DNA from: Clostridiaceae bacterium
GTDB taxonomy: Bacteria; Bacillota; Clostridia; Peptostreptococcales; Tindalliaceae
Assembly (NCBI GenBank): GCA_011390155.1
Contig: JAABSW010000005.1
Span: 1 to 64,000 of the forward strand
Direction of reading: 5' to 3'
Length of the DNA: 64,000 bases
Below the pieces are notes generated by a model that did not search any database, had not been told where the DNA came from, and worked only from the letters and a program-made list of their open reading frames with translations. Below, in pieces: positions 45,331-53,890 of this stretch (the first letter of the stretch is position 1; the number at the start of each line of letters is the position of its first letter). The position numbers and the translations under genes are program-made.

Positions 45331-45382
45331 GAATAATTCCTCCTTACCATACCAATAATAATTATACCAAATATTAAATGCA

Positions 45383-45644
45383 TCAAAAAACCCTTCTCTC
45401 CCTGGGATCAGGGCGAAAAGGGCTCGCGGTTCCACCTGAATTAACTGTGTAGCTTTTACTGCTATCAACAGCTATCTCATAACGATGATAACGGCATCAC
45501 CGGCTTTCCATTTAAGAAAGCAGCTTGCCAGGTGGTATCGGCCATTTCCTTCTATAAAAACGCTCTCAGCCAAGGCGCTTTCTCTCTGAACAGAGGATCA
45601 TGGTGATTTGTCCTGGATCATTGCATGTATTTGCGATTTGATTG
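45383..45644 (-). promoter_or_regulatory. T-box leader of thrS
   Basis: On the minus strand the T-box appears as AGGTGGAACCGCG (45425-45437), followed by a terminator stem CCCTTTTCGCCCT/AGGGAGAGAAGGG and six T (45383-45422). Stem I lies 5' of this. A threonine specifier codon could not be fixed by eye; ACC near the stem I loop is one candidate. It fills the gap upstream of thrS. Confidence 0.93.
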
Positions 45645-45650
45645 AACTTC

Positions 45651-45679
45651 ATTATACGCCTGTCTATGTAACCTGTCAA
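45651..45679 (-). promoter_or_regulatory. Consensus sigma-A promoter of thrS
   Basis: Perfect TTGACA (45674-45679) and TATAAT (45651-45656) with 17-base spacing on the minus strand, directly before the T-box leader. Confidence 0.92.
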
Positions 45680-45714
45680 GTCTCCTGGATGCCTCATTTT
45701 ATATCATTTCCTCT

Positions 45715-47163
45715 TTACGCCCGCTCTTTCCAAAAGTCTGGTGTCATAAGAATAAACACCGTAAATAACTCCAGCCTTCCCATTAACATCAGCACAGACA
45801 TTAAACCCTTTGCCGGCATACTGAAATCAGCATAATTTTGGGTAGGTCCGACAAACCCAAAACCTGGTCCAATGTTGCCCAGAGTAGCCGCAACCGCACT
45901 AAATGCACTGATTATATCAATGTTTTCCAGCGTCAGAAGCATGGTACCGGCCGCCATGATCAGCAAATACAACACATAAAAGCTGGTGACACTTGCTATC
46001 ACATCCGCTTCCAACAACCGTTTATGAATCTTAACAGGGAGCATGGCACGTGGATGTAGAATGTGCATGATTTCCCTCTTTACCAATTTTACAAGCACCA
46101 GTAATCTGATGACTTTAATGGACCCACCTGTTGAACCGGCACATCCTCCCACAAACATGAGAAAGAACAACACCGACTGGCTGAACACGGGCCATTGTTC
46201 GTAATCCACTGTGGCATAGCCTGTTGTTGTCATAATGGAAGCCACCTGGAAAAAAGAATGTCTTAGCGTTGTAAACACACTGCCATGAAAAACCCATTGT
46301 AGATCAAAGAATATCAGCATGGTGGCGGTAATGATAATCAGAAGATAGAAACGCAATTCTTCATTCTGGAAAACATCTGATAATCGTTTCCGATACGCTG
46401 CATAATAAAGGGAAAAATTCACACCGGAGGCCACCATAAAAATGGCAATCACCCACTGTACATAAGCACTGGAATAGCCACCGATGCTGCTATTAAGTGT
46501 TGAAAATCCTCCGGTTCCCACTGTGCCAAAAGTATGTACAAGGGCTTCATATAATGATAATCCGCCAAACATCAGCAAAACAGTTTCCAGCACTGTGATC
46601 CCAAAGTATGCAGTATAAAGAATGACAGCCGTGTGCTTCATTTTAGGCGCAAGTTTATCTGCCACAGGACCAGGGGTTTCTGCCTTAAAGATTTGAAACC
46701 CTCCCACACCCAGGGCCGGTAACACTGCCAGGGTTAGCACCAAAATGCCCATGCCACCAAGCCAGTGAGTAAAGGAACGCCAAAAAAGAATCCCTTTGTC
46801 CAGCGATTCAATATCATGTAAGATAGTGGCACCGGTCGTGGTTAACCCTGAAACTGTTTCAAAGAAGGCATCCATATAACTGGGAATTGCCCCTGACAAA
46901 TAGAAGGGCAGGGCACCAAAGGCAGATACCGCCACCCATCCGCCTGCCACAATGATCAGGGCTTCCTTGGCCCTGATATCACGGGATGAGTGGGTAAAAC
47001 GTGTCAAAATCCCTCCCACCACCAGTGTCAGCAGCATGACTCCCAAAAATACCAGGGAACTGGTTTCATCATAATAAACTCCAGCCATAAAAGCAGGCAG
47101 GAACATGGCTGCTTCAAAGATCAACAGACTTCCGATGACTTTAGCGATTATTCCATAGTTCAC
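45715..47163 (-). CDS. trkH: Trk-type potassium-uptake membrane protein
   Basis: The 482-residue membrane protein has the TrkH pore repeats, for example TVSGLTTTGATIL, GTVGTGGFST, MTTTGYATVDY and ATLGNIGPGFG. It starts at GTG 47163, preceded by GGAGAGG at 8 bases. The start lies inside trkA (23-base overlap), so both are translated from one message. It differs clearly from the KtrB-type gene at 40436. Confidence 0.92.
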   Translation of the reverse strand: MNYGIIAKVIGSLLIFEAAMFLPAFMAGVYYDETSSLVFLGVMLLTLVVGGILTRFTHSSRDIRAKEALIIVAGGWVAVSAFGALPFYLSGAIPSYMDAFFETVSGLTTTGATILHDIESLDKGILFWRSFTHWLGGMGILVLTLAVLPALGVGGFQIFKAETPGPVADKLAPKMKHTAVILYTAYFGITVLETVLLMFGGLSLYEALVHTFGTVGTGGFSTLNSSIGGYSSAYVQWVIAIFMVASGVNFSLYYAAYRKRLSDVFQNEELRFYLLIIITATMLIFFDLQWVFHGSVFTTLRHSFFQVASIMTTTGYATVDYEQWPVFSQSVLFFLMFVGGCAGSTGGSIKVIRLLVLVKLVKREIMHILHPRAMLPVKIHKRLLEADVIASVTSFYVLYLLIMAAGTMLLTLENIDIISAFSAVAATLGNIGPGFGFVGPTQNYADFSMPAKGLMSVLMLMGRLELFTVFILMTPDFWKERA

Positions 47164-48520
47164 TGAGTAATCCTCTCCTGGGTGGTAAAAAATATTTTTC
47201 AACGTTTGACATTTCACTACTGAGCATGAACACAACAACCCGGTCTCCCGGCTGAATGTGTGTCATACCGTCGGGAATAAGTACATTTCCTTCACGTAAT
47301 ACCGCCCCAATAATGATGCCTTTCGGTAAATCAAGGTATTGCAGTTGGTCTCTGGTTACATAAGCTTCAGGCTGAATTATAAGTTCAAGGGCTTCGGCTG
47401 CACCCCCCAGCAGTAACGAGATGGAAGCCACCTTACCTCCCAGAACATACCTGAGAATCTCACCTGCAGTGATGGTGACAGGGTTTATCGCTACATCCAC
47501 ACCAAGCTTTTCAATGATGGGAATGTAATTGGGTCGACTGACTTTAGAGATAACATGTTGCATGCCAAACTGCTTTGCCAGTAGTGCCAATAACAGGTTT
47601 TCTTCGTCCAAGCCGGTTAAACAGACCAGGGCATCGGCATCAAAAACATTTTCTTCTTTAAGTAAACTCAGGTCAGTTCCGTCTCCATTGATGATCAAGG
47701 CGTTTCCAAAGTTTTCAGCCAAGTATTTACATCTTTCCCGGTTCTGCTCAATAATTTTAATACTGATCCCCAGGTCCGTCAAATATTCTGCCAGATAGTA
47801 ACCCAGCCGCCCTCCACCTAATATGACAACACTGTTAATTTCCTTTTTCTCCATGGGTACGCCGCATCGGCCGGAGAAGCTGGCAACATCTTCACTTTCT
47901 CCAATGAGGTACAAAACGTCAGTTCCTTCAATCATCGTATCACCATAAGGAATGATCACTTCACCTTCACGGGCAATGGCGGCCACCAGCACCTTTTCCT
48001 GTATGTCCAGATCTTTTAACTTAATGCCCGCTATGTCACACATACTGTTAACGTGAACATCCGCCAATGAAATGCGCCCCTGGGCAAAATCTTCCATATG
48101 AATAACCATGTCCCGCATCAGGTAGTTTTTAATTTCAATGGCTGTGCTGTGTTCCGGGTTGACGATGAAATCAATCTCCATTTCCTTCTTAATAAAATCA
48201 GATTGGCGTGAGTATTCCGGATTTCTGACTCGGGCAATGGATCGGTTGCACCCCATACGTTTTGCTAAAAACGCAATGAGTATATTGGTTTCATCATCAT
48301 CTGTCACCGCAATGGTTAAGTCCATTTCACCAATGCTGGCTTTGTTCAAACTGCTTAATTCCACACCATTGTGCTGATACGCCATAACATCCAATTGGTC
48401 AGTGGTCTTCTGAAGTGCCGTTTGTTTCTGGTCCATCACAGTCACGTCATTGTCTTTGATGGAAAAGGCGTCAGCCAATTGAAATCCCAATTTCCCCATG
48501 CCTATGATTAACACTTTCAT
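47141..48520 (-). CDS. trkA: Trk potassium-uptake NAD-binding protein
   Basis: The 459-residue cytosolic protein is a tandem of two RCK_N/RCK_C units: GMGKLGFQLADAF at the N terminus and LGGGRLGYYLAEYL near residue 240. It gates TrkH in response to nucleotides. It overlaps trkH and is the first gene of the pair. Confidence 0.94.
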   Translation of the reverse strand: MKVLIIGMGKLGFQLADAFSIKDNDVTVMDQKQTALQKTTDQLDVMAYQHNGVELSSLNKASIGEMDLTIAVTDDDETNILIAFLAKRMGCNRSIARVRNPEYSRQSDFIKKEMEIDFIVNPEHSTAIEIKNYLMRDMVIHMEDFAQGRISLADVHVNSMCDIAGIKLKDLDIQEKVLVAAIAREGEVIIPYGDTMIEGTDVLYLIGESEDVASFSGRCGVPMEKKEINSVVILGGGRLGYYLAEYLTDLGISIKIIEQNRERCKYLAENFGNALIINGDGTDLSLLKEENVFDADALVCLTGLDEENLLLALLAKQFGMQHVISKVSRPNYIPIIEKLGVDVAINPVTITAGEILRYVLGGKVASISLLLGGAAEALELIIQPEAYVTRDQLQYLDLPKGIIIGAVLREGNVLIPDGMTHIQPGDRVVVFMLSSEMSNVEKYFLPPRRGLLSELWNNR

Positions 48521-48623
48521 TCCACTAATCTCCTCTATTCACTCATAATCCTATTGCTAAATCAGCGTTATTCTGTCTATGAATTTTATCATACCTGATT
48601 GCACAATCACAAGCAACTAAGCC

Positions 48624-48654
48624 AAAACTGGGAAGGACTTTTAGTCCTTCCCAG
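48624..48654 (-). terminator. Terminator after the SurA-like lipoprotein gene
   Basis: CTGGGAAGGACT and AGTCCTTCCCAG form a perfect 12-base-pair stem with a three-base loop, followed by four T on the minus strand. Confidence 0.8.
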
Positions 48655-48681
48655 AAAATTACCGCAAACAGCACACCATCA

Positions 48682-49437
48682 TTACATTAGTTTTTCAATC
48701 TCACTGGATTCCATCAGCTCATCCACATAAGCCATCATGGCTTCTTGTTGTTTTTCTTGCAACAGCTGTAAACGCAACTCTTCCTTGATCTCTTCATAGG
48801 GTGGCAGGGCCATGGCAGCTTTTTCCTCGTCTGTCAATTCTTCTCCGCCTTCTTCCATCATTTCCATTTGCGCCTGAAACTGTTCTTCATACGACGCGTA
48901 CATTGTTTCAATGTCTTCTTCTCCCACTTCGATTTCTTCGACAACACTTTCCAACAAAGATTCGATGGTCATTTCTGTTTTTAAGGTTTCTTTTAACTCG
49001 GCTTCTGTAAACATGGTATTTTCTAATATTTCCTGAAATTCTTCCTCTGTGTCAAACTGACTCTTCAGTCCTTCAAATTCTGCATCAACTTCTTCGTCTG
49101 ACACTGTCAGGTTTTGTGTTTCAGCTTCCTGGATTAGCACGGCCTGCTGAATCAGGTGATCCAATACACTTTCCTCCACCTGAAGACGAAGCTCATCTCC
49201 TTCTTCTCCGCTGAAATCCATTCCCTGCTGCTCATAAGACCACATCATACGTTCAATCACTTGCTGAAACTGTGTCTCATAAATGGGTTCGCCATTAACT
49301 GAAGCAACCGGTACTCCCATGTCAACTTCTTCCTCAGCAGGTTCTTCCGTTGAAGCTGGAGATCCGCATGCTGAAATAAGCAATATTGCTACCAGTAATA
49401 AAACCCATAGGCTTTTCTTGTTAATCATGTATTTCAT
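48682..49437 (-). CDS. SurA N-terminal-like lipoprotein, extracytoplasmic chaperone candidate
   Basis: The 251-residue protein has a signal peptide with lipobox ISACGS, then an acidic linker and a SurA/PrsA N-terminal-like domain starting VASVNGEPIYETQFQQVI. It lacks a parvulin-type rotamase domain. It may hold secreted proteins during folding, as SurA and PrsA do. It is very rich in glutamate. Confidence 0.8.
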   Translation of the reverse strand: MKYMINKKSLWVLLLVAILLISACGSPASTEEPAEEEVDMGVPVASVNGEPIYETQFQQVIERMMWSYEQQGMDFSGEEGDELRLQVEESVLDHLIQQAVLIQEAETQNLTVSDEEVDAEFEGLKSQFDTEEEFQEILENTMFTEAELKETLKTEMTIESLLESVVEEIEVGEEDIETMYASYEEQFQAQMEMMEEGGEELTDEEKAAMALPPYEEIKEELRLQLLQEKQQEAMMAYVDELMESSEIEKLM

Positions 49438-49509
49438 GGTAAAACTCCTCTCGATATCACATTTAAATTTACCGGCTTATGGTATCATACAAACCTGTTT
49501 TTTGCAAAT

Positions 49510-49531
49510 GAAAAGCACCTGTTACAAGGTG
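49510..49531 (-). terminator. Terminator of the C_GCxxG_C_C gene
   Basis: GCACCT and AGGTGC form a short hairpin followed by four T on the minus strand, overlapping the 3' end of the gene. Confidence 0.65.
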
Positions 49532-49953
49532 CCTTTAGACTTAACTGAGAAGCCTTCTTCACTTAGAAGCTCTTCCAGAACTTCCGCTGCCTCCATCACA
49601 ATAACTTTACATTTTACCGGGTCTTCTTCCCTGAATTGTTCTTTAAGTATTTTGCAATTTGTGGTACCTTTTCGTTTTTCATACCTTCTTAAAAGATCTG
49701 CCACCGTCTCTTTCATTTTATCGTTTTCGTGGGCACGGTCTTGTACCAGCATGATCCCCAACACTAAAATGGCGCCTGTCAACGCACCGCAGGTTTCTTC
49801 CACAGCCATCCCACCTCCAAAACCGGCGCTGGCGTGTAATGTCTCCTTCGACAGGTTCAGTTGATACGCTTCATTGGCAGCATGCACAATGGTTTCTGCA
49901 CAATTCAAATCATAATCTGGTGTATAATAGGAAGCAGCGATTTCATCCAACAT
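49522..49953 (-). CDS. C_GCxxG_C_C family protein
   Basis: The 143-residue protein has the family's spaced cysteines: Cys18 (NCAETI), Cys55 (ETCGALTGAI), Cys100 (TNCKIL) and Cys115 (VKCKVIV), with a glycine-rich GFGGGMA. Members occur widely in anaerobes and are thought to be redox or metal-binding, but their reaction is unsettled. The gene is monocistronic with its own terminator. Confidence 0.85.
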   Translation of the reverse strand: MLDEIAASYYTPDYDLNCAETIVHAANEAYQLNLSKETLHASAGFGGGMAVEETCGALTGAILVLGIMLVQDRAHENDKMKETVADLLRRYEKRKGTTNCKILKEQFREEDPVKCKVIVMEAAEVLEELLSEEGFSVKSKGTL

Positions 49954-50144
49954 TTATGTTTCCTCCCTTACTCTTGGGGTATAACCCTGAAATCATCGTG
50001 TCATATGTCAAAAAATAGAAAAGCCATTACAAAAATCTGCTTAATGTGATAACTTTTAGCTAAAGTTATATCCATTTATTTTGTGACAGATATGGTGACC
50101 GTCTATAAAGGCTTTGTATATTCTATGTGAAAGGTGGTATGAAC

Positions 50145-51305
50145 ATGAATTTTGTCATTATTTCCCCACATTTTCCCCCCAATTACCATCATTTTTGGGC
50201 TGCACTGAAAGCAAGAGGTGTCAAGACCCTGGGGATCGGTGAAGATTATTATGATACGCTTTCACAGGAAGTTCGCAGTTCACTTACAGAATACTATCAA
50301 GTGGACAGCATGATGGATTATGAACAAATGGTTCGTGCCTGTGGTCATTTTACCTATCGATACGGAAAAATCGATCGCATAGAGTCTCATAATGAGTTTT
50401 GGCTGGAAACCGATGCAAAACTTCGAACGGACTTTAATGTGCCCGGACTAAAAATTAACGAAATGTTTCCTTTGAAATATAAATCAGGCATGAAGCCAGT
50501 CTTTCAAAAAATCGGCATCCCCACCGCTCCAGGTATGTTGGTGAAAGACACGGCTAATGTCAACGCTTTTATTCGTGATCACGGGTATCCGGTGATTGCC
50601 AAACCGGACAACGGTGTTGGCGCTTATGCCACTTATAAGCTGCATGATGATAGTGAGTTGAACTTATTTTTAAAAAATAAACTGCCAGTAGATTACTTTA
50701 TCGAATCATTTATTGAGGGAGTCATCCATTCCTTTGACGGAATGACAAACAGCGCAGGCCAAATCGTCTTATCATCAGGGTTGGTTTATGGTATCAATGT
50801 GATGGAATCTGTTAATGAAGATTTGGACATGTTTATATATATTCCCAGAGAATTATCTCCTAAAATCGTGGATGCTGGAGAAAAAACCATTGAGGCTTTT
50901 GGATTAAAAGAAAGGTTTTTTCATCTTGAATTTTTTGTCACAAAGCAAGGTGAAATTGTAGCGCTGGAACTGAATGCACGCCCTCCTGGCGGCATGATTG
51001 TCGACATGATTAACTATGCCAATGATATCAATGTCTATGAACTTTATGCTCAGATGATCACCGAAGGAACTGTTCAAACAGAAATACACCGGCCATACAA
51101 CTGCTTCTATTTGGGCCGCAAGCACAAATTCCACTATGTTCTCACACCCGAAGAAGTGGCCGCCCAATACCCAGGCCAGGTCGTTTTTCATGGTCCCATA
51201 TCAGATGCCTTTGCTGCAGCCATGGGAAATTATGCCATTATTTACCGGTCTCTTACAGAAAAGGAAGGGTTATTGATACAGCAGATAGCCATGGAAAAAC
51301 GTTAA
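50145..51305 (+). CDS. ATP-grasp enzyme, carboxylate-amine ligase-like
   Basis: About 386 residues. A pre-ATP-grasp region (FVIISPHFPPNYHHFWAALKARG) leads into an ATP-grasp fold with PVIAKPDNGVGAYATYKL for nucleotide binding and FHLEFFVTKQGEIVALELNARPPGGMI for the metal ligands. Such enzymes join a carboxylate to an amine or a thiol with ATP. No biosynthetic partners are nearby. ATG 50145 has AAGGTGG 7 bases upstream; an ATG six bases earlier is less likely. Confidence 0.78.
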   Translation: MNFVIISPHFPPNYHHFWAALKARGVKTLGIGEDYYDTLSQEVRSSLTEYYQVDSMMDYEQMVRACGHFTYRYGKIDRIESHNEFWLETDAKLRTDFNVPGLKINEMFPLKYKSGMKPVFQKIGIPTAPGMLVKDTANVNAFIRDHGYPVIAKPDNGVGAYATYKLHDDSELNLFLKNKLPVDYFIESFIEGVIHSFDGMTNSAGQIVLSSGLVYGINVMESVNEDLDMFIYIPRELSPKIVDAGEKTIEAFGLKERFFHLEFFVTKQGEIVALELNARPPGGMIVDMINYANDINVYELYAQMITEGTVQTEIHRPYNCFYLGRKHKFHYVLTPEEVAAQYPGQVVFHGPISDAFAAAMGNYAIIYRSLTEKEGLLIQQIAMEKR

Positions 51306-52087
51306 TCAGAAGTCGCCTTTACCCTTATAAAACCATACAGCAGCATAATGATTCCCACACCGGCCATGATGACAACAGGCAATCCCATTTCTGGTGAATT
51401 CATTCGTTTATACAGAATGCCAACGAAGGTCCAAAGCAATACGCCAGCATAAATAACATCTCGCTTTATGATCAATACCAGTAATCCCAGGATCATTGCA
51501 ACAAATACCATTGTGGATGCCCAGGCCACACCTAAGGTGGTCATGGCATCAAAACCCCGGTGAATTAAAAACACTGTGAGGTTGGCCAATGTTGCAGCTG
51601 TGATCCATCCCAAATATAGCCGGAAAGGAGCATGCATTGACCAGAAATCCAATAAGCTGGGGGCTCTTCTTCCAGCCAAATGACCATCCCGCAGACGTAA
51701 ATAGATGATCACCAGACTGGCCAGTAACAATAACATGATGATAAAAGACAAGGTAATGTATAAAAAGTGCCAGGCTACGATCCATGCAATGTTCATTAAA
51801 CATGAGAAGAAAAACAAATAACCAATTTTTTCTATTTCTACCGGCAGGCTCCTATAGCTGAAATAATAGGCAGTCTGCCTTAAAATGAAAAAGCCCAGGA
51901 ACAGATAAATAGCCCCCCAAATGCCAAAGGTAAAGCCAGCAGGCGTAAAATAATTCGGGTATAGATCAGAAATATCCCCTGTGGTGATGCCGTTTAACGG
52001 CAAGGCATTGGCCAATCCATTGACAACAATGACCAATATGTAACCTAACATATTCAGCACAATTATATTACCGCCATATTTTTTCAC
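51302..52087 (-). CDS. Multi-pass membrane protein, TspO/MBR-like
   Basis: About 261 residues with seven or eight membrane segments. The block YFTPAGFTFGIWGAIYLFLG near the N terminus is typical of tryptophan-rich TspO-related proteins, which bind tetrapyrroles or lipids in characterised members. Similarity beyond that block is weak. It starts at GTG 52087 after AAAGGGG at 7 bases. Its last bases overlap the convergent ATP-grasp gene by four bases. Confidence 0.6.
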   Translation of the reverse strand: MKKYGGNIIVLNMLGYILVIVVNGLANALPLNGITTGDISDLYPNYFTPAGFTFGIWGAIYLFLGFFILRQTAYYFSYRSLPVEIEKIGYLFFFSCLMNIAWIVAWHFLYITLSFIIMLLLLASLVIIYLRLRDGHLAGRRAPSLLDFWSMHAPFRLYLGWITAATLANLTVFLIHRGFDAMTTLGVAWASTMVFVAMILGLLVLIIKRDVIYAGVLLWTFVGILYKRMNSPEMGLPVVIMAGVGIIMLLYGFIRVKATSD

Positions 52088-52183
52088 ACTGCCACCCCTT
52101 TGTATCATCTCTTCTATCCATTACATTGTAACGCATTGAGTCGATATTTCAAAGCGTTATATGGAGAAAACTATTTATTCTGT

Positions 52184-52213
52184 AAAATGGCCCGCACTGG
52201 TGCGGGCCATTTT
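52184..52213. terminator. Bidirectional terminator after the MORN gene
   Basis: AAAATGGCCCGCAC and GTGCGGGCCATTTT form a long perfect palindrome with T-runs on both strands, 23 bases after the MORN gene. Confidence 0.85.
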
Positions 52214-52235
52214 ACTATGTTACTTCTATTCTCTT

Positions 52236-52808
52236 TCATTTCACTGTTTCAAGATGTATGTGTTCATTTATTATAGATTTAGGCTTAACCAGTTTTCCTT
52301 CCCTCCAAATACCGCTTTCAACAGAACCATCCGGCCATATATAAATGCCTTCCCCGTGAAACCAATCATTTAGAAATTCTCCTTTATAACAATAGCCACC
52401 AGGTGATTTGAACGTACCTTTGCCGCACCTAACACCATTCTCCCAATTTCCTTCAGAAAAGGCACCGTGCTTCCACTTTTTAATGCCGTCGCCATGGGGT
52501 ACATCGTCCTTGAACCCACCCTCATAGACATCACCATCAAACCAGTGGTATTCTCCTTTGCCATGCATAAATCCAAACTGGAAATCTCCTCTGTACCAGT
52601 CGCCGTTGCGGCGCTTCAGATGTCCTTTTCCGTGAGGCACTCCTTTGTTCAACTCACCAGTGTACACTCCGTCTTCCCAATCGATGGTGCCATAAGCATT
52701 CTCTTTATTGCTCTTGTTGTGACCACTTTCCTGAATCTCCTGTCCATATTCGCTACGTGTTGTGACTTTCTGATGATCTTCAACTGATAAGGTTTCTTCT
52801 TTTTTCAT
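52236..52808 (-). CDS. MORN-repeat protein
   Basis: The 190-residue protein has a polar N terminus of about 40 residues and then about six MORN repeats (forms such as GVPHGKGHLKRRNGDWYRGDF). MORN repeats form elongated beta sheets that bind lipids or proteins; no signal peptide is visible. A promoter with TTGGCG (52875-52880) and TATAAA (52853-52858), 16 bases apart, lies upstream. ATG 52808 has AAAGGAG upstream. Role unknown. Confidence 0.85.
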   Translation of the reverse strand: MKKEETLSVEDHQKVTTRSEYGQEIQESGHNKSNKENAYGTIDWEDGVYTGELNKGVPHGKGHLKRRNGDWYRGDFQFGFMHGKGEYHWFDGDVYEGGFKDDVPHGDGIKKWKHGAFSEGNWENGVRCGKGTFKSPGGYCYKGEFLNDWFHGEGIYIWPDGSVESGIWREGKLVKPKSIINEHIHLETVK

Positions 52809-52852
52809 GACCCTCACTCCTTTGAATACCATATCATCGCCAATTCCAAGTA

Positions 52853-52880
52853 TTTATATGATGGAGGAGGCTGACGCCAA
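52853..52880 (-). promoter_or_regulatory. Likely promoter of the MORN gene
   Basis: Minus-strand TTGGCG (52875-52880) and TATAAA (52853-52858) are 16 bases apart. Transcription would begin near 52845, so it would not include the structured repeat further upstream. Confidence 0.55.
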
Positions 52881-52898
52881 CACCTCTCCCTATCTTTC

Positions 52899-53150
52899 CT
52901 GTTACCTTACTTTAACAGGATTAGAATGCGTTATCTTAAAATAGATGCCTCAAATGTACATTTGGTGGCAGGTACTTAGTTTGTTCATCCAGGGATGTAG
53001 CTCCGCTTATCTCCTTTTTGAAGAAGAGAGAACCCTCGGGGTGATAGTTATCAGATAAATAGAATAATGTAAATATACCCAATTGAAAATGATTCTAACT
53101 ATCAAAGTCCTGGAATTTTCAGAATATTCCAGGACTTTTGTCTTATTATT
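52899..53150 (+). ncRNA. Copy 1 of a structured repeat, candidate small RNA
   Basis: No gene occupies this stretch of over 300 bases. It holds a hairpin CCTGTTA/TAACAGG (52899-52920) and AGAATGCGTTATC (52923-52935). Next come an inserted hairpin with arms TGCCTCAAATGT/ACATTTG-GGCA (52946-52970) and the 73-base core (52987-53059). The core matches copy 2 without gaps at 58 of 73 positions. TTATCT (52931-52936) and AGATAA (53053-53058) can close the structure. A hairpin AAAGTCCTGGAAT/ATTCCAGGACTTT (53104-53138) with a plus-strand T-rich tail follows, although no plus-strand gene precedes it. No known family was recognised. Confidence 0.55.
53104..53150 (+). terminator. Terminator-like hairpin after structured repeat copy 1
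   Basis: A 13-base-pair stem is followed on the plus strand by TTTTGTCTTATTATT. On the minus strand, after the B3/B4 gene, the T-run is only three bases, so the plus-strand reading is stronger; both are possible. Confidence 0.7.
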
Positions 53151-53166
53151 CGATTACGATTATAAT

Positions 53167-53874
53167 TCATGATTTAAATACAATTTCCATGTTATCCGGA
53201 CTAACCAGGTAGTTTTCGCAGGATCCTCCAAAATCAAAAATCACCATCTCAGTTATGGCTGCCATGGCTTCAACGAGGGAATCCTCTGGGTCCTCTGCCA
53301 TGCCCACCAGTTGAAAGATGATATGGTGACTGTCGAGAGTTGTTTTCCCCAGTTCACTTTGCCGCCAAATCCACTTTCTTGTCTGCACCTGGTTGCCACT
53401 GGTAAACACCAGCTCTCCCTCTTCCACCTTCTCTTCCTCCGTCTGGCCAAAAGGCAGGAATATCTCATTTCCTGTGCTGAACTGAACGGACAAATCTTCT
53501 TGAATATCCCCAAGATCATGGGCCCCCAGGGTAATCAAATACTCCAGAGATACTGCGTTACACAGGTCTACCAAAGCGTTAATCACCGGTAGTTGATCAC
53601 CTTTAAGAACACGTTTTACCATTGATTCAACAGAAACCGGAAATCGATTAGGATTAATGCCCGCCTTTTTCATGGTATCACGGTACAACGCAATGTTACT
53701 AATATCCCTTAATTCTTCTGGCTTTATTTTTCCACGAACATTTTCTTCTGCCCTACGTAATCGCATCTCATCCTCCTTGGTCGAAGAGCGATTTTTAATA
53801 TCCTTGCCGATGATAATGCCAAACCGCAGCCTGGGATCCAGTGCAAACACCTCTGGTGATACTGAATATTTCAT
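53167..53874 (-). CDS. Stand-alone B3/B4-domain protein (PheRS editing-domain-like)
   Basis: The 235-residue protein resembles the B3/B4 region of phenylalanyl-tRNA synthetase beta (INALVDLCNAVSLEYLITLGAHDLGDI, then SCENY near the end). In PheT this region clears wrongly charged tRNA. Stand-alone forms occur in many bacteria and are thought to act on mischarged tRNA, but their substrate is unsettled. AGGAGAGG precedes the ATG. It lies next to the diguanylate cyclase gene. Confidence 0.82.
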   Translation of the reverse strand: MKYSVSPEVFALDPRLRFGIIIGKDIKNRSSTKEDEMRLRRAEENVRGKIKPEELRDISNIALYRDTMKKAGINPNRFPVSVESMVKRVLKGDQLPVINALVDLCNAVSLEYLITLGAHDLGDIQEDLSVQFSTGNEIFLPFGQTEEEKVEEGELVFTSGNQVQTRKWIWRQSELGKTTLDSHHIIFQLVGMAEDPEDSLVEAMAAITEMVIFDFGGSCENYLVSPDNMEIVFKS

Positions 53875-53890
53875 GCGAACACCTCTCCTT

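Noticed and set aside
52987-53059. The repeat as a HEARO/IscB omega-RNA read on the opposite strand, because of the string AGATAAGC after a hairpin
   Set aside because: Differences between the copies keep pairing in the opposite orientation (G-U pairs), and no IscB or TnpB gene is nearby. The likeness is short and only from memory.
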